This document shows, piece by piece, positions 7,051-12,839 of a stretch of DNA of 14,907 nt. Below the pieces are notes generated by a model. The model saw nothing but the letters and a program-made list of their open reading frames with translations, was not told the DNA's origin and made no database searches. The translations under genes and the position numbers were made by a program. This DNA is from Dehalococcoidia bacterium SM23_28_2. GTDB taxonomy: Bacteria > Chloroflexota > Dehalococcoidia > SM23-28-2. The DNA is taken from assembly GCA_001303545.1 (NCBI GenBank), contig LJUA01000026.1, positions 1 through 14,907 on the forward strand, written 5' to 3'. Every line of letters starts with the position of its first letter. The stretch's first letter is position 1.

Positions 7051-7371
7051 TCACCGTCCCGCCTCTGGCGGAACCTCCGGCGGTAGGCCTGCACCCAGGA
7101 ACTGGTAGACGACCGGCGCCCCCAGGCCTTGCTCTTCGCGGACGAAGACCTGGTTGATGACGATCTCGCCCTCGCCAGCGGTGGGCAATCGCAGGCGATA
7201 GCGGCCGCTCTCCGCGAGGGCATCCGCCGGGCTCACCTCCCGCAGGACGCCCTCCCACTCGTCGAGGCCGAGGTCGAGGGCATCGATCACCAGCTCGCAA
7301 TAGGCCATGGCTGCGACCACGCCTTCGGTATTCAAGATGTCCACCATCCCCCGAAAACGCCGTGTCGCCAC
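7051..7371 (-). CDS. Small protein of unknown function in the proline operon
   Basis: I do not recognise this 106-residue protein. A predicted helix (EGVVAAMAYCELVIDALDLGLDEWEGVL) is followed by strand-rich sequence (GRYRLRLPTAGEGEIVINQVFV) and a Pro-rich end (LPPEVPPEAG). There is no membrane segment. The GTG at 7371 is chosen over the ATG at 7347 because a purine-rich AGGGAGGGG sits just ahead of it, whereas the ATG has only G residues directly abutting. It begins 46 nt after the bS22 stop and ends 3 nt before the next gene, so it belongs to the same transcript. The base composition and codon use look like those of its neighbours, giving no sign of recent transfer. Confidence 0.65.
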   Translation of the reverse strand: MATRRFRGMVDILNTEGVVAAMAYCELVIDALDLGLDEWEGVLREVSPADALAESGRYRLRLPTAGEGEIVINQVFVREEQGLGAPVVYQFLGAGLPPEVPPEAGR

Positions 7372-7417
7372 CTTCCCCTCCCTGGGACAGCCCGCCTGCC
7401 CAGCAGCGGTCAGGCAG

Positions 7418-7513
7418 CTAGCCGTGCCTGCGCTGCCAGCGGGACTTCTTCAGCATCTTGCGATGCTTGTGCTTGCGTATCTTTTTGCGCCGCTTCTTAA
7501 CGACGGAGCCCAT
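7418..7513 (-). CDS. Micro-ribosomal protein bS22 (AURKAIP1/COX24-domain protein), 31 aa
   Basis: Tiny, extremely basic protein: 31 residues, 16 of them Lys or Arg, beginning MGSVVKKRRKKIRKHKHRK and ending SRWQRRHG. This closely follows bS22, the roughly 33-residue subunit seen near the decoding centre of the mycobacterial 30S subunit (MGSVIKKRRKRM... start). It also matches the bacterial AURKAIP1/COX24 domain related to mitochondrial mS38. The ATG at 7513 has AGGAG about 6 nt upstream (7520-7524 region), and the frame closes with TAG at 7418. It sits 42 nt downstream of proB and 46 nt upstream of the next small gene, all on the minus strand. It is easily missed because of its length. Expected role: stabilising 16S rRNA helices near the mRNA channel. 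I am confident of the family; function in this organism is inferred. Confidence 0.9.
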   Translation of the reverse strand: MGSVVKKRRKKIRKHKHRKMLKKSRWQRRHG

Positions 7514-7555
7514 ACCTACTCCTGAAGATCGCCTGCCTCCCTTCCACGGTTTTTC

Positions 7556-8719
7556 TCACAGAAGCACCAGATTGTCACGATGGACGACCTCCGCTCCGTA
7601 CTGATAGCCTAGCACTTCCTCGATGCGCTCGGAGCGGATGCCGTGAATGGTCTCGATGTCTTTCGAGCCGTAGCTGGCGATGCCGCAGGCGATGCGTTGC
7701 CCCTCGCTGTCGCAGATGGCTATGGCATCGCCCCGCTCGAAGGGGCCCTCCACCCGCTGTATCCCCGCCGGCAGAAGGCTGCGCTTCTCCTGGCGCAGAG
7801 CCCTGGCCGCTCCCGCGTCCACCACGATGCTCCCCTTTAGGGAGAGGCCGGTCAGCATCCAGCGCTTGCGGCTCTCCAGGCGGTCCACCGTCGCCGGGAA
7901 GAACGTGCCGACGGTCTCGCCGCTGGCCAGGCGTGCGAGGACGTCCTTCTCGCGGCCGTCGGCGATCACCACGGGGGTTCCGCCGGCGGTGGCCAGCTTG
8001 GCGGCCTGAATCTTGGTGGTCATGCCGCCGACGCCCCGTTCGCCGCTCTCGCCGGTCATCTGCTCGATACCCTCGTCGATCTGCTCCACCCGTTCTATGG
8101 GGCGGGCATCGGGATGAAGGCGGGGGTCGGCAGTGAACAGGCCAGCCTGGTCGGTGAGCAGCACCAGCAGGTCGGCGTCCACCAGGTTGGCCACCAGGGC
8201 CGAGAGGTTGTCGTTGTCGCCTATTGTGACCCCTTCGATCTCCTCAACGGCCACCACATCGTTCTCGTTGACGATGGGCACCGCCCTCACGTCGAGGAGG
8301 GCCAGAAGGGTGTTGCGGGCGTTCAGGTAGCCCTGGCGGTCGGCCAGGTCGCGCTTGGTGAGGAGGGTCTGGCCTATCACGATGTCGTGCCAGGCGAAGA
8401 GCTCGTCGTAGGCCTGCATGAGGTAGGTCTGACCCACCGACGCCAGCACCTGGCGAAAGGGTATGTCTTTGCGCTCCTTGGGCGTGCCCAAACGATGCCG
8501 CCCGCAGGCGATGGCCCCCGAGCTGACGATGAGCACGTCTCTGCCCTGGCGGTGAAGACGAGCCACCTGCCCTACCAGGGAGGACATCACATCCAGGTTC
8601 AGGCGGTCGGTGCCCGCCGTGAGGACGTTGGTGCCGATCTTGGCGACGATGCGGCGATAGCCCACCGGAGGTGAGCTCGCAGCCTGTGGTTCCATTAACG
8701 GTTTCTGTGCTTTGGCCAT
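7556..8719 (-). CDS. proB: Glutamate 5-kinase with C-terminal PUA domain
   Basis: First and normally proline-inhibited step of proline synthesis: ATP-dependent phosphorylation of glutamate to glutamyl-5-phosphate. The 387 residues comprise an amino-acid kinase domain and a PUA domain (about 290-387). The kinase domain contains IVAKIGTNVLT, VLIVSSGAIACGRHRLG, the NENDVV and TIGDNDNLSALVA substrate/nucleotide loop, and LLTDQAGLFTADPR. The PUA domain contains GSIVVDAGA, GIASYGSKDIE and EVVHRDNLVLL. This is the long, E. coli-like architecture. The ATG at 8719 gives a 20-residue extension before the first strand; a second ATG at 8695 is possible, and neither has a strong ribosome site. An extended -10 promoter lies about 36 nt upstream. 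It is the first gene of the run ending in proA and a small acidic protein. Confidence 0.95.
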   Translation of the reverse strand: MAKAQKPLMEPQAASSPPVGYRRIVAKIGTNVLTAGTDRLNLDVMSSLVGQVARLHRQGRDVLIVSSGAIACGRHRLGTPKERKDIPFRQVLASVGQTYLMQAYDELFAWHDIVIGQTLLTKRDLADRQGYLNARNTLLALLDVRAVPIVNENDVVAVEEIEGVTIGDNDNLSALVANLVDADLLVLLTDQAGLFTADPRLHPDARPIERVEQIDEGIEQMTGESGERGVGGMTTKIQAAKLATAGGTPVVIADGREKDVLARLASGETVGTFFPATVDRLESRKRWMLTGLSLKGSIVVDAGAARALRQEKRSLLPAGIQRVEGPFERGDAIAICDSEGQRIACGIASYGSKDIETIHGIRSERIEEVLGYQYGAEVVHRDNLVLL

Positions 8720-8726
8720 CGTTAAT
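8694..8726. repeat. 7-bp inverted repeat spanning the proB start codon
   Basis: ATTAACG (8694-8700) and CGTTAAT (8720-8726) are perfect inverted copies separated by 19 nt containing the proB ATG. They could pair in the mRNA over the initiation region or serve as a dyad operator, or may be chance. Confidence 0.3.
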
Positions 8727-8754
8727 CTTAAGGTTTGCCAGGATTTGCTATCGC

Positions 8755-8784
8755 ATTATATCAGGGGGCTTCGCCAGCAAACAA
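8755..8784 (-). promoter_or_regulatory. Extended -10 promoter of the proB operon
   Basis: On the minus strand TGATATAAT (8763 to 8755) matches the extended -10 consensus TGnTATAAT. A partial -35, TTGTTT (8784 to 8779), is 18 nt upstream. The predicted transcription start is near 8748, leaving a leader of about 28 nt before the proB ATG. Confidence 0.7.
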
Positions 8785-8814
8785 CAAAAGCTGGAGTTGT
8801 TCGCTTCGCTGATG

Positions 8815-8869
8815 CTTCGCTTCGCTCAGCATGACGCCGGTCGTCGCTGTCACGCTGAGCAGAGCGAAG
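8815..8869. repeat. Intergenic inverted repeat (CTTCGC...CAGCATGAC / GTCACGCTGAGC...GCGAAG)
   Basis: Two 21-nt arms (8815-8835 and 8849-8869) pair at 18 of 21 positions across a 13-nt loop. A further partial copy, TCGCTTCGCT, precedes the left arm at 8801-8810. The sequence family (TCACGCTGAGC..AGCGAAGGGTCTC) is, to my knowledge, scattered between genes in many Chloroflexota genomes. It lies in the gap between proB and the next gene, upstream of the proB promoter. It has no T-run, so a classic terminator is unlikely. Confidence 0.72.
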
Positions 8870-8967
8870 GGTCTCATTTCGGCCGGCTCGATGTCGCCAC
8901 AGCTGGGGGATGCCACGCTCCGGCCATGACGGATCTTGGCCTCAGGCCCCGCACCGAGGTCATGCGA

Positions 8968-9756
8968 TCACTCGGGCGGGAAAACCTCCTCCTCTTCTTC
9001 CTCCTCGGCCTGAGGAGCCGACTCCCGCCCCAGCGGCAGCACCGCCTCCGGCCTCTCCTCGCGCCGACGTGGCCTGGGCGGTAGCCCATCGATGGCCTGG
9101 CGCAAGTCGGCTAGCTGTTGCCATTTGCTGGCATCCGTGCAGCTCATGGCGACAGCCACGACGCCGGCATCCCGCAGGCACTCGAGCGCGGCGGGATCGA
9201 TGTCCGGCTGAACGGGAACAAACAAGGGCGTGCGGGAGAGGAGGTGTAAGCGGCGAAGCTCCATCTGGCGACGGACCGTCAGCGGCCCCTGCCAGTCGTA
9301 GAGCCAGAGGCCCTCAAGAGGGAGGGTCTCCAGCACTCTCAGGAACGTATCGGCGGGCTCACCTGAGATGGCAAGGACGTAGCCCATCTCCGTCTCCAGG
9401 AGGGCTTCGGCAGCGGTATCCTCAGCATCGAAGGCCAGGAAGTCGGCGCCCGCCTCCTTGAGACCAGCCACGGTATTGCTGCTGGCGGCCGCCACCTGAG
9501 CGCCCCAGGGCACGTCGCCCGCCTCCTTGGCCCACCTAGCCAGATTGCCCATCTCCTCTTGGGGCCTGGAGAGGGATTGCAGGATAGCGTCTACGCCTCT
9601 TTCTGCCAGCTCGCCGGCTGGACGCATCATCTCCGCTGGCCCGTGCACCATTAGCAGCATGGACGGAACGCGGGGGCGAGCAGTTATCGCGCCGAAGCCG
9701 ATGGCTCCCGACTCCAGACGTCTTGCCTTGCGGATCTTGTCGCCGAGCTTGCTCAT
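8968..9756 (-). CDS. Unknown alpha/beta (possibly TIM-barrel-like) protein with poly-Glu tail
   Basis: I do not recognise this 262-residue protein. Repeating strand-helix units suggest a TIM-barrel-like fold without a recognisable catalytic motif. They run as PSMLLMVHG, GVDAILQSL, PWGAQVAAAS followed by the AGADFLAFD unit, then MGYVLAISG, LEGLWLYDW, RTPLFVPV and AGVVAVAMS. The N-terminus (MSKLGDKIRKARRLESG) is basic and helical. After about residue 225 it becomes low-complexity: PPRPRRREERPEA, then a run of seven glutamates before VFPPE. The start at 9756 has a weak AAGGG ribosome site. A promoter-like TTGCTG-17-CATAAT is found upstream, so it is probably transcribed alone. Phosphosugar or pyridoxal-phosphate-independent racemase-type barrels are possibilities only. 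Codon use looks like that of the neighbours. Confidence 0.72.
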   Translation of the reverse strand: MSKLGDKIRKARRLESGAIGFGAITARPRVPSMLLMVHGPAEMMRPAGELAERGVDAILQSLSRPQEEMGNLARWAKEAGDVPWGAQVAAASSNTVAGLKEAGADFLAFDAEDTAAEALLETEMGYVLAISGEPADTFLRVLETLPLEGLWLYDWQGPLTVRRQMELRRLHLLSRTPLFVPVQPDIDPAALECLRDAGVVAVAMSCTDASKWQQLADLRQAIDGLPPRPRRREERPEAVLPLGRESAPQAEEEEEEEVFPPE

Positions 9757-10103
9757 TTCCCTTTCTCTAAGCGGTCACCTACGAACCGAAGACATTATGC
9801 CTCGCCTGTCATAGAGCAGCAAGGACAATCAGCGGTTGACCACCTGATCCGCCCATGCGGTCCAAGGGCCAACGCCCTTGCCTGTCGCCAGAATAGCACA
9901 TAGGACAGGGGAATGAGGATGTGCTGGGGTAAGTGTCCATCGGGTTGCGGGTCGTGGAAGCGACTCAGACTCGGTGCGAAGGCAAGCCCTGGCTGGGAAA
10001 CTTCGGGGGTCGGGCTCTGATTACAGCCACTAGCCGACAGGCGCGCACGAATGTCTCGTGAAGATTGTGTGAATTCGCCGAACGCAGCAAACTGCTGGCC
10101 GAT
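9757..10103. other. Intergenic stretch of 347 bp without a convincing gene
   Basis: It holds the candidate promoter at 9794-9822 and a perfect 7-bp stem with a 4-nt loop (CAAGGGC-CAAC-GCCCTTG, 9863-9880) that is not followed by a T-run on either strand. Between about 9890 and 10100 I see no open frame with good coding character, no tRNA cloverleaf and no repeat. It separates two minus-strand genes. Confidence 0.6.
9794..9822 (-). promoter_or_regulatory. Candidate promoter of the unknown barrel-like gene
   Basis: On the minus strand TTGCTG (9822 to 9817), a 17-nt spacer and CATAAT (9799 to 9794; 5 of 6) precede the gene starting at 9756. The predicted start is near 9787, giving a leader of about 30 nt. 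Confidence 0.5.
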
Positions 10104-10724
10104 CTAGATGCTGCCGACCGTTATCAGCCGTCGGAGGCGCGGCCATTGGTAGAGCCGCGCTCTCACGGCCAGGACCGTCAAAGCCACGAAGCCACCAGCG
10201 TCGATGAGAAAGGACCAGAGGCTCGCCTCACCGTAGGTATCGAAGATGGCTCCCAACCGATTCGCCACTCGATCTAGGTAGGACTGCCCGGCTGTCTCTC
10301 CCAGACCGTCCGGTATCTGAACATTGCTCAGGTCGGCGCCCAAGAACGGCCAGAAGAGCTGCTCAGCCCGGAGACCCTGCAGATCGAGCAGGAGATGAAC
10401 GAGGGGCAGCAAGCCGTATATCCACAGATCCCTGCGGATGGCCACCAATACGGCCAGCAGTACCAGGTTGAACAGGAGCGTGTGGGCGAAGAGTCTTCCC
10501 CCTTCGGCGCCGGGTATGACGAAGGCGTACAGCGCCCGGTCTATAACATCGGGGAGAATGGCCATGAGGACGACCAGCCGATAGTCGAGGGGCCGCCGAA
10601 GGGCGAACCTCTGCGATACCCTGAGGGCACCTGTGGTGTAGCCTACGTGTGCTAGCAGAAGCAAGATGGTCACATTGTAACTTGAGGCGAACTCCGGCGT
10701 CTTATCGGAGAGAGGACAAGACAT
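10104..10724 (-). CDS. YdjM-like membrane-bound metal-dependent hydrolase
   Basis: Inner-membrane protein resembling the YdjM/'LexA-binding, inner membrane-associated putative hydrolase' family. Its hallmarks are scattered His/Asp residues within hydrophobic helices. Here they read LAHVGYTTGAL, ILPDVIDRALYAF, FAHTLLFN and LVHLLLDLQG, followed by a FWPFLG segment, in the family's order. Four to five membrane segments are likely. The catalytic substrate is not established for this family. The start is uncertain. The ATG at 10724 gives 206 residues but lacks a Shine-Dalgarno. A GTG at 10673, directly before TILLLLAHVGYT, would place the first conserved His near the N-terminus as is usual. A TTG at 10766 would overlap the divergent gene. 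It is divergent from the diguanylate cyclase gene, with only about 25 bp between the ATG choices. Confidence 0.75.
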   Translation of the reverse strand: MSCPLSDKTPEFASSYNVTILLLLAHVGYTTGALRVSQRFALRRPLDYRLVVLMAILPDVIDRALYAFVIPGAEGGRLFAHTLLFNLVLLAVLVAIRRDLWIYGLLPLVHLLLDLQGLRAEQLFWPFLGADLSNVQIPDGLGETAGQSYLDRVANRLGAIFDTYGEASLWSFLIDAGGFVALTVLAVRARLYQWPRLRRLITVGSI

Positions 10725-10748
10725 AAGGACAAAGTGAGGCTGATTCCC

Positions 10749-11606
10749 ATGACAGACGCCGCACAAGAAGCGCCCGTTGAGACGACGGTCGATGGGATGG
10801 CCGAGGAGGCCGAGTCCAACAGTCAGCCTGTGGGCGAACTGAATGGCTTGCGCTGGGGGCTCCGCGTGGCTGGAGCCACACTCGCTTTGATCGGCGCTGC
10901 TACGCTATCGGTGGCCCACGCTGCCAATGTGGGGTCGTCGTTTCACTTCCTGAATGGCATCGTATTCCTGGGCATGATTCTGATGGCCTGGGCATTCGCC
11001 GCCGTTTCCCGTAGAACACACATAGGGCAGGAGCGGCGCTACCGGGATCGGCTATTCATGCGCAGCATCCAACTGCAAGACATGGCCATGCGAGACGAGC
11101 TGACTGAGCTGTTCAACCGGCGCTTCTTCTTCGAACGCCTTCAGCAGGAGCTGGCGCAGGCCAGCGAGTTTGGGCATCAGCTAGCCGTTCTGATGATAGA
11201 CGTCGATGGGCTCAAGAAGATCAATGATGCCTTTGGTCACACTGTAGGAGACGCGGCCCTGGTCAGCTTGGCCAAGCTAATAGTGAAATGCACACGCACA
11301 GCTGACATCGCGGCTCGCCTGGGAGGCGATGAATTCGGGCTGATCATGCCGGAGGCCACCAAGCGGACCGCTCTTGCTGTTGTCGAGCGGCTCTCGCAAG
11401 CGTTGGAGGTTACCCCTGTCTACGAACCAGATGGTCAGGCCCTCAAGCTGACCGTGTCGGTGGGAATATCGGGCTTTCCCTGGGGTGGCCACACCGTCGA
11501 TGAGTTGATGCGGAGGGCGGATACGTACCTGTATGCAGCCAAGGGTGCCCGGTCAGGCCAAGCCGATACCCAGCCGGCGCTCGTTGGAGATGGCCTGGCA
11601 GAGTGA
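10749..11606 (+). CDS. Membrane-anchored diguanylate cyclase (GGDEF domain)
   Basis: Makes the second messenger cyclic di-GMP from two GTP. From the ATG at 10749 the protein has 285 residues. An acidic N-terminal ~30 residues lead to two predicted membrane helices (about 38-60 and 69-87), a short linker helix, and a complete GGDEF domain from about residue 110. The domain shows DELTELFNRRFF, VLMIDVDGLKKINDAFGH, the intact active-site motif RLGGDEF (GGDEF at 192-196) and the inhibitory I-site RTAD (183-186) five residues ahead. Activity and product inhibition are therefore both expected. There is no separate sensor domain; the membrane part may sense. A GTG at 10734 would add five residues; GAGG 9 nt ahead favours the ATG. 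No EAL partner is in view. Confidence 0.92.
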   Translation: MTDAAQEAPVETTVDGMAEEAESNSQPVGELNGLRWGLRVAGATLALIGAATLSVAHAANVGSSFHFLNGIVFLGMILMAWAFAAVSRRTHIGQERRYRDRLFMRSIQLQDMAMRDELTELFNRRFFFERLQQELAQASEFGHQLAVLMIDVDGLKKINDAFGHTVGDAALVSLAKLIVKCTRTADIAARLGGDEFGLIMPEATKRTALAVVERLSQALEVTPVYEPDGQALKLTVSVGISGFPWGGHTVDELMRRADTYLYAAKGARSGQADTQPALVGDGLAE

Positions 11607-11747
11607 TTCCGTTCCGCCCTGAGACGGTCGTTGTGACCCACCACTGAGCAGCGAAATCCGGCTGCGCTAACAACCGCTAGCCGTCCCCACATGCCCACAT
11701 GTGAGCCGTGTCCGGTTGCTCTCGCTCTCTGCTCACACCAAAGCGAA

Positions 11748-11756
11748 TGGTATAAT
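11748..11756 (+). promoter_or_regulatory. Extended -10 promoter (TGGTATAAT) for the beta-propeller gene
   Basis: TGGTATAAT matches the extended -10 consensus TGnTATAAT exactly. No good -35 is visible 16-18 nt upstream. The hexamer ends 5 nt before the GTG at 11762, so the predicted transcript begins at or beside that codon, suggesting a leaderless mRNA. Confidence 0.72.
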
Positions 11757-11761
11757 CGCCT

Positions 11762-12835
11762 GTGTCACTTGACGGAAAGCCTGCTCATATACAGAGGCCA
11801 ATCGCCAGAAGGCGCGGCCCGCACGCTCGGCTCATCGTCTGCCTATTGCTCCTGGCCCAGGCGGTCCTTTTGTGCGCCTGCGCCGACGAAGAGAAGCCAT
11901 CGCAGTTGGACGGCACGGTGACTCCTGTCGCCTCCTCTGCTTTCGTCGTGCCAGCACCCTTGGCCGTCAACAGCAGCAGCAACCGCATATACGTAGCCAG
12001 CGAGTTTCCGGACACCATATCGGTCATCGACGGCGTCAGCAACTCCGTCGTTGCCACTCTGCCCGCGGGGCTCTCTCCTCAGGCCATTGCCGTCGATCGG
12101 AGCAGCAACCGAATCTATGTGGCCGGTGGAGGCTCCGAGTTATGGGTCGTCGACGGCACCACCAACAGCGTTGACGCCTCCATCGCTCTGAGCGATGGCG
12201 ATGCCGCAGTCCTGGCCATCAATCCTGACGCCGGCCGCATCTACGTAGCCGACCTCGAGGGCAGGCTCTTGGTCATCGATGCCGAAAGCGGCGGCGTGGT
12301 CGCCACCCTGTCCGTTGGCCAGAACCCGGTGGCGATGGTCGTCAACCCCAGCACTGGTCGCATCTACGTGGCTAGCTACGGTAGCCCTGAGCTCTCGGTG
12401 ATCGACGGGGAGAGCAATGCCGTTATCGCCAGGGTGAGCGTGGGCAAGCTGCCGATCGCTCTGGCGCTGAACCCGGAAACGGATCGCATCTACGTGGCCG
12501 ACGGGGCGACCGGCGATGTTGCCGTCATCGACGGCTCAACGAACGCCCAGATCGCCAGCGTGGAACTGGGCGGCACGCCGAGCGCTCTGGCCCTGAACCC
12601 GGCCACCGGCCATATCTATGTGGCGAAGGCTGACAGCGACGCCATTTCCGTTCTGGACGGCGCCAGCAACGCTGTCGTTGGGAGCGTGGATGCCGGCGGC
12701 CCCCCACGAGGCCTGGCGGTCAATGACGTCACCAACCGCATCTATGTTGCCCGTTCGTTCAGTGCCGATGTGGTGGTGATCGATGGCGCCACCGACACCA
12801 TCATCGCCACCGTAGCGCTGGCTGGTGCGCCTTAG
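11762..12835 (+). CDS. Secreted/lipoprotein YVTN-type seven-bladed beta-propeller protein
   Basis: Exported repeat protein of 357 residues. A basic N-terminus (RPIARRRGPHAR) precedes a hydrophobic segment (LIVCLLLLAQAVLL) and CAC|ADEE. LCAC is a plausible though imperfect lipobox, so it may be a lipoprotein on the outer face of the membrane. Seven repeats of about 40-43 residues follow from about residue 67 to the end. Each has a variant of 'alNp.t.rIYVA......svIDg.snaviatv.vg..P.al', the YVTN/NHL-like propeller unit; seven copies make one closed propeller. Such proteins bind partners or surface ligands, and no enzyme motif is visible. The GTG at 11762 is the only ATG/GTG giving the full signal segment; it has no Shine-Dalgarno but follows an extended -10 directly. 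The stop lies 4 nt from the convergent flavoprotein stop. Confidence 0.85.
   Translation: MSLDGKPAHIQRPIARRRGPHARLIVCLLLLAQAVLLCACADEEKPSQLDGTVTPVASSAFVVPAPLAVNSSSNRIYVASEFPDTISVIDGVSNSVVATLPAGLSPQAIAVDRSSNRIYVAGGGSELWVVDGTTNSVDASIALSDGDAAVLAINPDAGRIYVADLEGRLLVIDAESGGVVATLSVGQNPVAMVVNPSTGRIYVASYGSPELSVIDGESNAVIARVSVGKLPIALALNPETDRIYVADGATGDVAVIDGSTNAQIASVELGGTPSALALNPATGHIYVAKADSDAISVLDGASNAVVGSVDAGGPPRGLAVNDVTNRIYVARSFSADVVVIDGATDTIIATVALAGAP
11955..12830 (+). repeat. Seven in-gene repeats encoding propeller blades
   Basis: About 125-bp units recur within the propeller gene, most alike around the CGCATCTACGTGGC motif (IYVA) and the ATCGACGG motif (VIDG). Copies have diverged at the DNA level, so this is old intragenic duplication, not a fresh tandem array. 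Confidence 0.8.
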
Positions 12836-12839
12836 GGCT

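Noticed and set aside
7391..7415. GCCTG/CAGGC inverted repeat downstream of bS22 as a terminator
   Set aside because: Only 5 bp of stem with no T-run, and the next gene follows on the same strand.
8114..8674. Plus-strand frame antisense to proB
   Set aside because: Shadow frame; proB motifs are complete on the minus strand.
9863..9880. Perfect 7-bp stem-loop considered as a terminator
   Set aside because: No T-run follows on either strand, and it stands 224 bp beyond the nearest upstream gene end (10104, minus strand).
10026..10277. Short plus-strand frames around 10050-10277 considered as small genes
   Set aside because: One stops after 18 codons; the longer one overlaps the YdjM-like gene antisense and has no convincing ribosome site or protein-like pattern.
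11955..12830. Regular repeats considered as a CRISPR array
   Set aside because: The ~125-bp units are continuous coding sequence for propeller blades, diverged and in frame, without unique spacers.
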